Shown: one piece after another, positions 10,016 to 19,229 of the stretch
Layout: every line of letters begins with the position of its first letter
How positions within the stretch are numbered: the stretch's first letter is position 1
Assembly (NCBI RefSeq): GCF_027938815.1
Contig: NZ_CP115913.1
Coordinates: 840,001-904,000 of the forward strand
Length of the DNA stretch: 64,000 nucleotides
Direction: 5' to 3'
Source: Oceanirhabdus sp. W0125-5
GTDB lineage: Bacteria; Bacillota; Clostridia; Clostridiales; Clostridiaceae
The notes under the pieces: generated by a model
What the model was told of the DNA's origin: nothing
Database searches by the model: none
What the model saw: the letters and a program-made list of their open reading frames with translations, nothing else
Translations under genes and position numbers: made by a program

Positions 10016-11758
10016 ATGGTTAAAAGATTTATTAAGTATTATAAGAATCATAGGGGATTATTTATCCTTGACTTATTTTGTGCATTCGGGATAGCAGCAT
10101 TAGATTTAGTATTCCCTATGATTACTAGAAGAGTTATGAAAGATATAAACGAAGGTATAGACATAACATATATAAAAACCCTTGGAATTTTTACTGCTAT
10201 CTTAATAGGTCTATATGCTGTAAAGTATATTTTTAATTATATAGTACATTATTGGGGGCATGTAGTTGGAGTTAGAATGCAATATGATATGAGAAAAGAT
10301 ATATTTAAACATCTTCAAACACTACCAGTTAAGTATTTTGATGATAATAAGACTGGTCAGATAATGTCACGTATTGTTAATGATTTAATGCAGGTATCAG
10401 AACTAGCTCATCATGGACCAGAGGATTTATTCATCTCATTGGTTATGTTTATAGGCTCATTTATATTATTGTGTACTATTAACGTGAAGTTGACTATAAT
10501 AGTTTTTGCTTTTCTTCCAGTGTTATTATATTTTGCATCAAAGAAAAGAGTGAAAATGGCAAGGGCTTTTAAAGAGGTAAGAAAGAAGATTGCTAATGTA
10601 AATGCACAGTTAGAAAATAGTATTTCAGGAATTAGAGTTTCAAAATCTTTTACAAATGAAGAGTATGAGATTGAGAAGTTTAAAGAAGGAAATGAAAAAT
10701 TTAAGAATGCTAGGACATATGCATATAAATATATGGCTGAATTTGCATCAGGGGTTAGGTTTATTACTGATGTTTTAAATGTTGTTGTTATTTTTGCAGG
10801 AGGTATTTTCCTTGTACGAGGGGAGATTCAAGTTCCTGATTTAGCAACATATTTTATATTCATAGGGCTTTTCATGCAGCCAATCAGAAGATTAACAGGA
10901 TTTATTGAACAATATCAATCAGGTATGGCTGGGTTTGAAAGATTTGCAGAGTTGATGGATATTGAACCAGAGGTTATAGATAAAGATAATGCTATTGATC
11001 TTGAAAAAGTAGTAGGAGATATTGAATTTAAAAATGTATCATTTCAATATGATGATAATAAATCAATATTATCAGATTTGTCATTGAACATAAAACATGG
11101 AGAAACACTTGCATTGGTTGGACCATCGGGAGGTGGAAAAACCACTATATGTCAGTTGTTACCTAGATTTTATGAAATTAATGAGGGGGAAATAACAGTA
11201 GATAATGTAAATATTCATGATGTAAAACTAAAATCACTGAGACAAAATATAGGAATTGTGCAACAAGATGTTTTTCTATTTACAGGAACAATTAAGGAAA
11301 ATATTCTTTATGGCAGGCCAGATGCAACTGATGAAGAGATTATTGAAGCTGCTAAGAAGGCAAATATTCATGAATTTATAATGACTCTTAAGGATGATTA
11401 CGATACGTATGTAGGTGAAAGAGGGGTAAAATTATCTGGAGGGCAAAAACAAAGAATATCTATAGCTAGGGTATTCCTTAAAAATCCTCCAATATTGATA
11501 CTGGATGAAGCTACATCAGCCTTAGATAATGAAAGTGAAGCAATTATCCAAAAATCTCTTGAAGAATTATCAAAAGGTAGAACGGCAATAATTGTTGCAC
11601 ATAGATTATCAACAATTAAAAATGCAGACAATATAATTGTAATAACAAGTGAAGGAATTGCAGAAAAGGGTACTCATGAAGAATTGATGAGTAATAATGG
11701 TATATATACACGTCTTTATAATGCACAATTCAAAGGATTTATACCAGATGAGATATAA
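10016..11758 (+). CDS. ABC exporter half-transporter (MsbA/BmrA-like, fused TMD-NBD)
   Basis: 580 residues. The N-terminal transmembrane domain (about 1-315) has six predicted helices of the type-1 exporter fold and the ends with PDLATYFIFIGLFMQP. The nucleotide-binding domain has Walker A GPSGGGKTT near 370, a Q loop, signature LSGGQKQR near 472, Walker B ILILDEATSALD near 493 and the H loop VAHR near 526. It should work as a homodimer exporting drugs or lipids; the substrate is not predictable. I start at the ATG at 10016, since GGAGGAG lies just before it; an in-frame ATG at 9998 is upstream of that site. Confidence 0.92.
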   Translation: MVKRFIKYYKNHRGLFILDLFCAFGIAALDLVFPMITRRVMKDINEGIDITYIKTLGIFTAILIGLYAVKYIFNYIVHYWGHVVGVRMQYDMRKDIFKHLQTLPVKYFDDNKTGQIMSRIVNDLMQVSELAHHGPEDLFISLVMFIGSFILLCTINVKLTIIVFAFLPVLLYFASKKRVKMARAFKEVRKKIANVNAQLENSISGIRVSKSFTNEEYEIEKFKEGNEKFKNARTYAYKYMAEFASGVRFITDVLNVVVIFAGGIFLVRGEIQVPDLATYFIFIGLFMQPIRRLTGFIEQYQSGMAGFERFAELMDIEPEVIDKDNAIDLEKVVGDIEFKNVSFQYDDNKSILSDLSLNIKHGETLALVGPSGGGKTTICQLLPRFYEINEGEITVDNVNIHDVKLKSLRQNIGIVQQDVFLFTGTIKENILYGRPDATDEEIIEAAKKANIHEFIMTLKDDYDTYVGERGVKLSGGQKQRISIARVFLKNPPILILDEATSALDNESEAIIQKSLEELSKGRTAIIVAHRLSTIKNADNIIVITSEGIAEKGTHEELMSNNGIYTRLYNAQFKGFIPDEI

Positions 11759-11763
11759 AAATA

Positions 11764-11955
11764 TTGTAATTTATGGTAAAATAAGTTATCATTATTATTA
11801 AATAATATTCTCATCGACTAAAATAATAATATTTTTACATAAGATTGGAAATGATTAATTATATGAGGAGATATCATAACCGAGCTTAATGTATGAGATG
11901 TAGGAGCTTGGGCATACCAAGCTCCTTTAATATTATATAGTGAAGGAGTGGTGTA
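11764..11955 (+). promoter_or_regulatory. Leader of mcsA operon: candidate promoter and attenuator-like hairpin
   Basis: A plausible promoter TTGTAA (11764-11769), 17-nt spacer, TATCAT (11787-11792) opens this region. A perfect 10-bp hairpin AGGAGCTTGG (11902-11911) / CCAAGCTCCT (11917-11926) with a 5-nt loop follows, then a short T run. Upstream GAGCTT (11882-11887) could pair with AAGCTC (11919-11924) and break that hairpin, as in an antiterminator. No CtsR operator (GGTCAAA direct repeat) is visible, and ctsR itself is absent. The regulatory reading is inference. Confidence 0.5.
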
Positions 11956-12471
11956 ATGCTTTGTGATAAATGTAACATCAATGAAGCAAGTATTCATATT
12001 TCTAAGATCATAAATGGTAAAAAGATGGAGATGAATTTATGTGATAAATGTGCTAAAGAAAAAAATACTCTAGAAGTAATTGGAGACATTGAGTATAGTT
12101 CTTTTGATATAGATGATTTGTTTTCAGGGTTACTTAATTATATGGGCACAAGTACCTTCATGTATGATAAACAAAAAAGGACTGTACGTTGCAAAAATTG
12201 TGGTACAACATTTTTACAATTTAAAAATACTGGATTAATGGGCTGTGATGTGTGTTATGAGACTTTCCAAAAGGAAATTATTCCTCTAATTAAACGGATA
12301 CAGGGAAATAGTGAACATTTAGGTAAAATACCAAAAACACATGGTAAATCTTTAATGATTAAACAAAAGATTACTAAATTAAAGGAAGAACTTCAATCGG
12401 CAATAGCAAATGAAAATTATGAAAGAGCTGCCGAGCTGAGAGATGAAATAAATGCAATAAAAGGTGAATAG
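11956..12471 (+). CDS. mcsA: McsA, zinc-binding activator of protein arginine kinase
   Basis: 171 residues. Four CxxC-type zinc motifs are visible: MLCDKC, LCDKCAKE, RCKNCGTTF and GCDVCYET. The C-terminal UVR motif LKEELQSAIANENYERAAELRDEI is a helical hairpin that contacts Clp ATPases. In Bacillus McsA activates the kinase McsB, with which it marks proteins by arginine phosphorylation. The ATG is preceded by GAAGGAG. It is the first gene of mcsA-mcsB-clpC; the usual ctsR gene is not present upstream. Family assignment rests on the zinc motifs plus context. Confidence 0.92.
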   Translation: MLCDKCNINEASIHISKIINGKKMEMNLCDKCAKEKNTLEVIGDIEYSSFDIDDLFSGLLNYMGTSTFMYDKQKRTVRCKNCGTTFLQFKNTGLMGCDVCYETFQKEIIPLIKRIQGNSEHLGKIPKTHGKSLMIKQKITKLKEELQSAIANENYERAAELRDEINAIKGE

Positions 12472-12483
12472 GGGAGGACGCTA

Positions 12484-13509
12484 ATGGAGAACTGGATAAG
12501 CTCAACTTCAATCAATAATGGAATTGTTATTAGTAGTAGAATAAGATTAGCACGAAATTTTTCCAATGTTAAGTTTCCTCACCGATTAGATAATGATGAG
12601 GCAAAAGAAATTATTAAACAAGTGGAAGCGGTTTTCTATAAAGATAAATATTTTTGTGAAAATTTTAAAACAAAGGAACTTTGGAGTAGAACAGAGGAAG
12701 AAAATATAATAGATTTTGAAAAACATCTTATTAGTAAAAAATTACTTAATAATAGCTCTAAAGCTGCATTTATTGTAAATAAAGATGAAACTGTAAGTAT
12801 AATGATAAATGAAGAAGACCATATTAGAATTCAATGTATTACTGCAGGCTTTAATTTGGAGAAAGGTTATGATATGGCAGAAAAAATTGATGATTTATTA
12901 GAAAGTGGATTAGACTATGCTTTCAATGAAAAAATTGGTTACGTTACAGCGTGTCCATCAAATTGTGGAACTGGGATTAGGGCTTCTGTGATGCTGCATT
13001 TACCGGCTCTAACAATTAAGAATGAAATTACAAGGGTTATGAGTTCTGTTTCAAAACTTGGAATGACAATAAGAGGACTATTTGGAGAAGGATCAAATGC
13101 AATGGGACAGCTGTATCAACTATCTAATCAAGTTACCATTGGTCTTGAAGAAAAAGAAATAATTAAAAATTTATCTAATGTGGTAAAACAGATAATATAT
13201 CTTGAAAAGAGTAAAAGAAATGAAATGGATTCAACTATTAAATATGAATTTAGGGATAAAATTTTTAGAGCTTTGGGGACATTAAAATATAGCAGAATGA
13301 TAACATATAAAGAAGCAATTAATCATCTTTCATATGTTAGATTAGGCGTAGAAATGGGAATAATAGAAGATATAAATTATAAAAAGATTAATAATTTATT
13401 AGTAGGAATAAGTGATTATTCAATTCTCAAAAAAGAGAAGGAAATATCTAACTCTAAAGACTATCAAGTTAAAAGGGCAGAGATTATAAGAAAAAAACTA
13501 AACAAATAG
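12484..13509 (+). CDS. mcsB: McsB, protein-arginine kinase
   Basis: 341 residues of the phosphagen (guanido) kinase family. The ATP-binding segment SSRIRLARN is at 17-25. The active-site region YVTACPSNCGTGIRASVMLHLP covers about 153-174, with the catalytic-type Cys at 161. The protein phosphorylates arginine residues, which targets substrates to ClpC-ClpP. It starts 12 nt after mcsA with a GGGAGGA site and ends 9 nt before clpC, so the three are one operon. In Bacillus McsB also inactivates the repressor CtsR; that target is missing at this locus. Confidence 0.95.
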   Translation: MENWISSTSINNGIVISSRIRLARNFSNVKFPHRLDNDEAKEIIKQVEAVFYKDKYFCENFKTKELWSRTEEENIIDFEKHLISKKLLNNSSKAAFIVNKDETVSIMINEEDHIRIQCITAGFNLEKGYDMAEKIDDLLESGLDYAFNEKIGYVTACPSNCGTGIRASVMLHLPALTIKNEITRVMSSVSKLGMTIRGLFGEGSNAMGQLYQLSNQVTIGLEEKEIIKNLSNVVKQIIYLEKSKRNEMDSTIKYEFRDKIFRALGTLKYSRMITYKEAINHLSYVRLGVEMGIIEDINYKKINNLLVGISDYSILKKEKEISNSKDYQVKRAEIIRKKLNK

Positions 13510-13518
13510 GAGGGAACT

Positions 13519-15957
13519 ATGTTTAATAGATTTACTGAAAGAGCACAAAAAGTTATTTTATATGCTCAAGAAAATGCTAGAGAGTTGAAACATGGATATG
13601 TTGGTACAGAACATATATTGCTAGGATTATTAACTATTGAAGAAAAAGGATCAAATCTTTTTTTAAATGAAGAAGGAATAAAAAAGGATGACGTAAAAAA
13701 ATTGATAGTTCAGCTTGAAGGAGAAGGAAAAGAAGAGGTTCAGGATAAAATTCCATTAACCCCAAGAACCAAGAGGCTTCTTGATTCAAGTGTAACAGTA
13801 GCAAATGAATTGAAAAATGAATACATTGCTCCAGAACATATGTTGCTTGCATTGGTTAAAGAAGGGCAAGGGGTAGCGTTTACAATTTTAATTAAATTAG
13901 GTGCAGATATAAACAGGCTATTTACTAAACTAGTTGAAAGTATGAAAGCACAGCCTAATGTACAGACAAGTGAAAGTGCTAGGAAAAGAAATAGAAGAGA
14001 TAATAAAACACCTGTATTAGATAAGCATGGAAAAGATTTAACTGAGATGGCTCTAGAAGGTAAATTGGACCCTGTAATAGGTAGAGAAGATGAAACGCAG
14101 AGAGTACTTGAAATATTATGTAGAAGAATGAAGAATAATCCTTGTCTTATTGGAGAGCCAGGTGTCGGCAAAACTGCTATAGCAGAAGGATTGGCACAAA
14201 GGATTTCAGAAGGTAATATTCCAGAATTGTTAAGAGATAAAAGAGTGATAACTTTAGATCTTTCATCTGTTTTAGCTGGGGCAAAGTATAGAGGAGAATT
14301 TGAAGATAGACTTAAAAATATAATGGAAGAAATTATGAGTTCACAAAATATAATAGTATTTATTGACGAAATACATACTATTGTAGGAGCTGGTGGAGCA
14401 GAGGGCGCAATTGATGCTTCAAATATATTAAAACCTGCACTTTCAAGAGGAGAGATACAATGCATTGGAGCAACAACTTTAGATGAGTACAGAAAATACA
14501 TTGAAAAAGATTCTGCTCTTGAAAGAAGATTTCAACCAATAAATGTTGGTGAGCCTACAAAAGATGAGGCGTATCAAATATTACAAGGGTTAAGAGACAA
14601 ATATGAAGCTCATCATGGAGTTAAAATATTAGATAATGCTCTAAAGGCCGCTGTTAATTTATCAGATAGATATATAACAGATAGATTTTTACCAGATAAA
14701 GCTATTGATCTTATTGATGAAGCCGGATCAAAAATAAGACTTAAGAATTTTACTGCACCACCAGATCTTAAAGATTTAGAAGAAGAATTAGAAAAAGTAA
14801 CAAAAGATAAAGTTGATGCAATTTCTGTTCAAAATTTTGAAAAGGCTGCTGAATTTAGAGATAAAGAAAAAGAGATTAAAGAAAAGCTTGATAACATGCA
14901 GAATAAATGGGTAACTAAGAGTGAATCAAAAGATTTAGAGCTAACTGAAGAAGATGTAGCACAAGTAGTTTCAAAATGGACTAATGTACCAGTTAGTAAA
15001 TTAACACAATCTGAATCTGATAAGCTTTTAAATTTAGAAGAAATATTACATGAAAGAGTAATTGGACAAAAAGAAGCAGTTGACGCTATATCAAAAGCAA
15101 TAAGGAGAGCTAGAGTAGGATTAAAAGATCCAAAGAGACCAATAGGATCATTTATATTCTTAGGTCCAACAGGAGTTGGTAAAACAGAGTTAACTAAGGC
15201 TTTAGCTGAAGCAATGTTTGGTGATGAAAGTAATATGATTAGAATTGATATGTCAGAATATATGGAGAAACATTCAGTATCAAGAATGATAGGATCTCCT
15301 CCAGGATATGTTGGATTTGAAGAAGGCGGACAGTTGACTGAAAAGGTGAGACGAAAACCTTATTCAGTTATACTATTTGATGAAATTGAAAAAGCTCATC
15401 CAGAAGTATTTAACATATTATTGCAAATATTAGAGGATGGAAGAGTAACTGATGGAAAGGGTAAATTAGTAAATTTTAAAAATACAATCATCATAATGAC
15501 TTCAAATGTAGGGGCTACAACTATAAAGAAACAAAAAACAATGGGATTTGCAACTGCAGCAAATGGAGTAAATACTGAGTACGAAAAAATGAAAGAAAAT
15601 ATGATGAATGAATTAAAGAGAAGCTTTAGACCAGAATTTTTAAATAGACTTGATGACATAATTGTATTCCATTCACTTGAAGAGAAGGATCTTATAAGTA
15701 TTGTGAAGATAATGCTAACAAGTGTTAAACAAAGGTTAAAAGAAATAGACATTACAATTAAATTTGATGAAAAGGCAGAAGAATACTTGGCACGAGAAGG
15801 GCTAGACTTGGAATATGGAGCGAGGCCTTTAAGAAGAGCTATAACCAAAGCCATTGAAGATAGATTATCTGAGGAAATATTAAAAAATAATATTAAAAAG
15901 GGAGATAGTGTTTTAGTTACTATTAAGGATGATAAATTGCATTTTCAAGCAGTGTAG
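13519..15957 (+). CDS. clpC: ClpC, AAA+ unfoldase of the ClpCP protease
   Basis: 812 residues. Two N-terminal Clp-N repeats occupy about 1-150. AAA-1 has Walker A GEPGVGKT near 212 and Walker B VFIDEIHT. A UVR motif (VQNFEKAAEFRDKEKEIKEK, about 440-460) lies in the middle region. AAA-2 has Walker A GPTGVGKT near 549 and Walker B ILFDEIEKAHPEV. A MGF tripeptide after KKQKT matches the position of the ClpP-docking loop. The length is typical. It unfolds arginine-phosphorylated and adaptor-delivered proteins for ClpP, which is not in this window. Ribosome-binding site GGAGGG before the ATG. Confidence 0.97.
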   Translation: MFNRFTERAQKVILYAQENARELKHGYVGTEHILLGLLTIEEKGSNLFLNEEGIKKDDVKKLIVQLEGEGKEEVQDKIPLTPRTKRLLDSSVTVANELKNEYIAPEHMLLALVKEGQGVAFTILIKLGADINRLFTKLVESMKAQPNVQTSESARKRNRRDNKTPVLDKHGKDLTEMALEGKLDPVIGREDETQRVLEILCRRMKNNPCLIGEPGVGKTAIAEGLAQRISEGNIPELLRDKRVITLDLSSVLAGAKYRGEFEDRLKNIMEEIMSSQNIIVFIDEIHTIVGAGGAEGAIDASNILKPALSRGEIQCIGATTLDEYRKYIEKDSALERRFQPINVGEPTKDEAYQILQGLRDKYEAHHGVKILDNALKAAVNLSDRYITDRFLPDKAIDLIDEAGSKIRLKNFTAPPDLKDLEEELEKVTKDKVDAISVQNFEKAAEFRDKEKEIKEKLDNMQNKWVTKSESKDLELTEEDVAQVVSKWTNVPVSKLTQSESDKLLNLEEILHERVIGQKEAVDAISKAIRRARVGLKDPKRPIGSFIFLGPTGVGKTELTKALAEAMFGDESNMIRIDMSEYMEKHSVSRMIGSPPGYVGFEEGGQLTEKVRRKPYSVILFDEIEKAHPEVFNILLQILEDGRVTDGKGKLVNFKNTIIIMTSNVGATTIKKQKTMGFATAANGVNTEYEKMKENMMNELKRSFRPEFLNRLDDIIVFHSLEEKDLISIVKIMLTSVKQRLKEIDITIKFDEKAEEYLAREGLDLEYGARPLRRAITKAIEDRLSEEILKNNIKKGDSVLVTIKDDKLHFQAV

Positions 15958-16016
15958 TATTACATTAAATTTAATAAAGCAATATAAATAGTATATTGGA
16001 GGTTTTATTGAGGCCT

Positions 16017-16064
16017 AAGGAATTGTATAATAAATATAGAGATTATACAATTCCTTATATTTTT
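16017..16064 (+). terminator. Terminator after clpC
   Basis: Perfect 15-bp stem AAGGAATTGTATAAT (16017-16031) / ATTATACAATTCCTT (16042-16056), 10-nt loop, followed by ATATTTTT. It separates the mcsA-mcsB-clpC unit from radA. Confidence 0.8.
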
Positions 16065-16101
16065 AACGTGATATTTAGATATTCAGAAATGGAGAGTTGG
16101 T

Positions 16102-17463
16102 ATGGCAAAAATTAAAAGTAGTTTCGTTTGTCAAGAATGTGGATATGAAACTCCTAAATGGATGGGGAAATGTCCTGATTGCGGTAATTGGAATAGTTTT
16201 ATTGAAGAAGTTAAAACTAAAGATATAAAACATGCAAGAGCAGTTACTACAACAGGCAGCAGTAAGCCAGAGAAAATAACAAATATTAAATCAGGTGAAA
16301 AAGAACGCCTAGATACAAATATAAATGAATTAAATAGAGTACTTGGTGGCGGATTAGTTAAAGGCTCCTTGACTCTCATTTCAGGTGATCCAGGAATAGG
16401 AAAATCCACATTGCTGCTTCAAACAGCTAGTAACATAGCAGATAAATATGGAAAGGTTCTTTATGTTTCAGGAGAAGAATCGGAGCAACAAATTAAAATG
16501 AGGGGAGATAGATTAAAAGCTAATCAAGAGAATCTGTATGTTGTTTCAGAGACTAATATAGATACAATTGAAGTACATATTACTAATGTTGAACCAAGTT
16601 TTGTTATAATAGATTCAATTCAAACATTGTACAAGAGCAATATATCTTCGGCACCGGGAAGTGTTTCGCAAGTTAGAGAATGTTCTAATGACTTGATGAG
16701 ATTAGCTAAGGGAAAGCAAATACCATTCTTTATTGTGGCTCATGTAACTAAACAAGGTGAATTAGCAGGGCCTAGAGTACTGGAACATATGGTTGATACA
16801 GTGCTTCATTTTGAGGGAGAGAGAACACAAGAATTTCGAATTTTGAGAACTATAAAGAATAGATTTGGAACAACAAGTGAAATTGGAGTTTTTGAAATGC
16901 GTGGTGAAGGACTTATTGAAGTTGAAAATCCTTCAAAGGTATTTTTGCAAGACTCAGAATATGCTCATGAGGGGTCTGTGGTAGTTGGAATAGTTGAAGG
17001 AACAAGGCCCGTTCTTGTAGAAATGCAATCTCTTGTTAGTCAAAGTAATGTTCCTATGCCAAGAAGAACTGCTGTCGGGGTTGATAAATCTAGACTTAAT
17101 CTTGTTTTGGCAGTTTTAGAAAAGAAATTCAGGGTACCATTTTATGATAGAGATGTATATGTAAATGTAGTTGGCGGATTGAACCTAGATGGTACATATG
17201 GAGATTTAGGTTTGGCGATTTCTATGATTTCAAGCCATAAAAATAAACCTGTAAAGCTTGAAAAAGCTATAATAGTAGGGGAAATTGGATTAACTGGAGA
17301 GGTAAGACCAGTGACACATTGTGAGAAAATTGTAAATGAAGCTAAAAAATTAGGATTTGAAAACATAATAATTCCAAAGAAAAATTTGGATAAGATTAAA
17401 ATTAATGATATAAATATAATAGGCATTTCAAATTTGAGGGAATGTTTGACTAAAGTATTTTAA
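16102..17463 (+). CDS. radA: RadA, DNA repair and recombination ATPase
   Basis: 453 residues. The N-terminal zinc finger CQECGYETPKWMGKCPDC is at 10-27. The RecA-like ATPase core has Walker A GDPGIGKST near 95 and the RadA-specific KNRFG motif in TIKNRFGTTSEIG near 252. A C-terminal Lon-protease-like domain follows, ending in a region around VNVVGGLNLDGTYGDLGLA. RadA is a DnaB-like helicase that promotes branch migration during homologous recombination. Usual length. A GGAGAGT site precedes the ATG. It ends 15 nt before disA, the normal neighbour in Firmicutes. Confidence 0.96.
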   Translation: MAKIKSSFVCQECGYETPKWMGKCPDCGNWNSFIEEVKTKDIKHARAVTTTGSSKPEKITNIKSGEKERLDTNINELNRVLGGGLVKGSLTLISGDPGIGKSTLLLQTASNIADKYGKVLYVSGEESEQQIKMRGDRLKANQENLYVVSETNIDTIEVHITNVEPSFVIIDSIQTLYKSNISSAPGSVSQVRECSNDLMRLAKGKQIPFFIVAHVTKQGELAGPRVLEHMVDTVLHFEGERTQEFRILRTIKNRFGTTSEIGVFEMRGEGLIEVENPSKVFLQDSEYAHEGSVVVGIVEGTRPVLVEMQSLVSQSNVPMPRRTAVGVDKSRLNLVLAVLEKKFRVPFYDRDVYVNVVGGLNLDGTYGDLGLAISMISSHKNKPVKLEKAIIVGEIGLTGEVRPVTHCEKIVNEAKKLGFENIIIPKKNLDKIKINDINIIGISNLRECLTKVF

Positions 17464-17478
17464 AGTAGGGTGAGAATA

Positions 17479-18543
17479 TTGAGAATAAAAAAAGATGAAG
17501 AGCTCATAAAAATACTAAAAATAATCGCTCCTGGCACAGAATTAAGAGAGGGCTTAGAGAATATTTTGAGAGCAAAAACTGGTGGATTGATATTGATTGG
17601 TGATGGAGAAGAAGAATTGAAGCTTATAGATGGTGGATTTAACATTAATGCTGAGTATTCACCAGCATATGTATATGAGCTGGCAAAAATGGATGGGGCA
17701 TTAGTGCTAAGTTCAGACTTAGAAAAAATAAGATGGGCAAATGCACAGTTGATGCCTGAACAAAATATTACCACATATGAAACGGGAACAAGACATAGAA
17801 CTGCAGATAGAGTAGCTAAACAAACAAATAGTATAGTTGTTGCCATATCCCAGAGAAGAAATATTATAAGTATTTATAAAGGTGATATGAAATATGTTCT
17901 TAAAGATAGCAGTAAAATATTAGCTAAAGCTAATCAAGCTATTCAAACTTTGGAGAAATATGTTTCTGTTCAGCAAAAGATTATAAACAATCTTAATGTA
18001 TTAGAATTTCAAGATTTAGTAACATTATTTGATATTATGACAGCAATACAGAGAGCAGAAATGGTAATGAGAATAGTAGAAGAAATTGAAAGATACATCT
18101 ATGAATTAGGTAATGAAGGGCGTCTTATTTCAATGCAGCTTCATGAACTTATTGAGGATATTGAAGAAGAAGAAGTTTTCTTAATCAGAGATTATTGCCA
18201 AGGGGAATTAGAGTATCAAAAAGTTTATGAAAAATTACAAAATATTGATTACGATGAGTTGATAGATTTAGATAGAGTAGCAAAGATACTAGGATATGGA
18301 GGTGTGCCTTTAGTTGATACAATTATATCACCTAGGGGATACAGAATGTTAGCTAAAATACCTAGAATTCCTTCAAGTGTTGTTGATAATCTTGTAGAGA
18401 GATTTTATGAGCTTAAGAGTATTGTTGAGGCAACACATGAAGAATTAGAAAGTGTTGAGGGAATAGGTGAAGCAAGAGCAAAAACTATAAATAATAGATT
18501 AAGAAGGCTTAGAGAACAATTTATACTAGATAGACAGATATAG
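17479..18543 (+). CDS. disA: DisA, diadenylate cyclase and DNA-integrity scanner
   Basis: 354 residues. The N-terminal DAC domain makes c-di-AMP from two ATP and carries the DGA motif (KMDGALVLS, near 71) and RHRTA ([12 protein letters not shown], near 105). A helical linker and a C-terminal helix-hairpin-helix DNA-binding domain ([19 protein letters not shown]) follow. I use the TTG at 17479, because AGGGTGA lies 6-8 nt before it; an in-frame GTG at 17470 is part of that ribosome-binding site. It senses branched DNA in Bacillus and signals through c-di-AMP. Co-transcribed with radA. Confidence 0.95.
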   Translation: MRIKKDEELIKILKIIAPGTELREGLENILRAKTGGLILIGDGEEELKLIDGGFNINAEYSPAYVYELAKMDGALVLSSDLEKIRWANAQLMPEQNITTYETGTRHRTADRVAKQTNSIVVAISQRRNIISIYKGDMKYVLKDSSKILAKANQAIQTLEKYVSVQQKIINNLNVLEFQDLVTLFDIMTAIQRAEMVMRIVEEIERYIYELGNEGRLISMQLHELIEDIEEEEVFLIRDYCQGELEYQKVYEKLQNIDYDELIDLDRVAKILGYGGVPLVDTIISPRGYRMLAKIPRIPSSVVDNLVERFYELKSIVEATHEELESVEGIGEARAKTINNRLRRLREQFILDRQI

Positions 18544-18560
18544 TACAATGGATAGAAAGT

Positions 18561-18620
18561 AAAAATCCAAATAACTTTAGATTATTACGATTTAAATTAT
18601 ACTAAAGTTATTTGGGTTTT
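18561..18620. terminator. Bidirectional terminator between disA and the MazG-like gene
   Basis: Perfect 14-bp stem CCAAATAACTTTAG (18567-18580) / CTAAAGTTATTTGG (18602-18615), with A residues on the left flank and TTTT on the right flank. It serves both convergent genes. The loop is long (21 nt). Confidence 0.75.
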
Positions 18621-18659
18621 AAATATACTTTCATAGACATAATGCAAATTACCAATAAT

Positions 18660-19082
18660 TTACTTAAGATTATATTTTCCTAAAGTTTTTAAATTTTCGT
18701 TTTCTTTAATTAAAATATCGTACATGTTCAAATCTAAAAGGTTACATAATGAGGCTATGTAAAAAAGATTGTTACCTAATTCTGTATTTAAAACTTCTCT
18801 ACAATTAGCACATAACTTACCTTTTAAATGTGTTTTTAGGCATTTGTTTAGTATTTTAAGATCCTCATCATCACAATTATTATTAGTAACTGTGAGTTCA
18901 AGTTTATTTTCGCATGAAGCATCGATGCATATACAACCACAATCTGTTACTGCTTTAGCAAGAGCTCTGTTGACTCGTGCTTGTGATTCAAGAAGCTTTG
19001 AAGAAATATCAATTATGCTTCTGTGTCTCAATAAACATTGATCAATTGAATTTTGAAACTCGTCAAAAATAATATCTTTCAT
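18660..19082 (-). CDS. Cysteine-rich MazG-like protein of uncertain function
   Basis: 140 residues from the ATG at 19082, chosen because GGGAG precedes it by 8-9 nt; a longer frame to 19172 has no start signal. The C-terminal half (ELGNNLFYIASLCNLLDLNMYDIL and ENLKTLGKY, 101-138) resembles MazG-type NTP pyrophosphohydrolases, but the usual E-x-x-D metal motif is E101-L-G-N104. Ten cysteines include CxCxC at 48-52, C57 and CxxC at 91-94, which could bind metal. The gene is alone on the minus strand, convergent with disA and divergent from the CarD-like gene. Enzyme activity is doubtful; function unknown. Confidence 0.75.
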   Translation of the reverse strand: MKDIIFDEFQNSIDQCLLRHRSIIDISSKLLESQARVNRALAKAVTDCGCICIDASCENKLELTVTNNNCDDEDLKILNKCLKTHLKGKLCANCREVLNTELGNNLFYIASLCNLLDLNMYDILIKENENLKTLGKYNLK

Positions 19083-19127
19083 AGACACAACTCCCTTATA
19101 GACTGTAATAAAAAAGTCCTTAAGTAA

Positions 19128-19157
19128 ATTATAGTAACTAAATAAATAATTTGTCAA
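19128..19157 (-). promoter_or_regulatory. Promoter of the MazG-like gene
   Basis: On the minus strand, TTGACA (19157-19152), 18-nt spacer, TATAAT (19133-19128), 46 nt before the start codon. Both hexamers match the sigma-A consensus. Confidence 0.75.
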
Positions 19158-19229
19158 CAAAGATTGTACCAAATAATGCTTATGTAAATATAATAAAACA
19201 TGAGAGAAAATTTTAATAGGGGGTTATCT

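Noticed and set aside
13634..15854. Antisense frames of 72-253 codons opposite clpC
   Set aside because: They are shadows of a highly conserved coding gene, with no ribosome-binding site or recognisable protein.
16008..16115. Short TTG frame of 35 residues between clpC and radA with a GGAGG before it
   Set aside because: It runs through the clpC terminator hairpin and into radA; the GGAGG is probably accidental.
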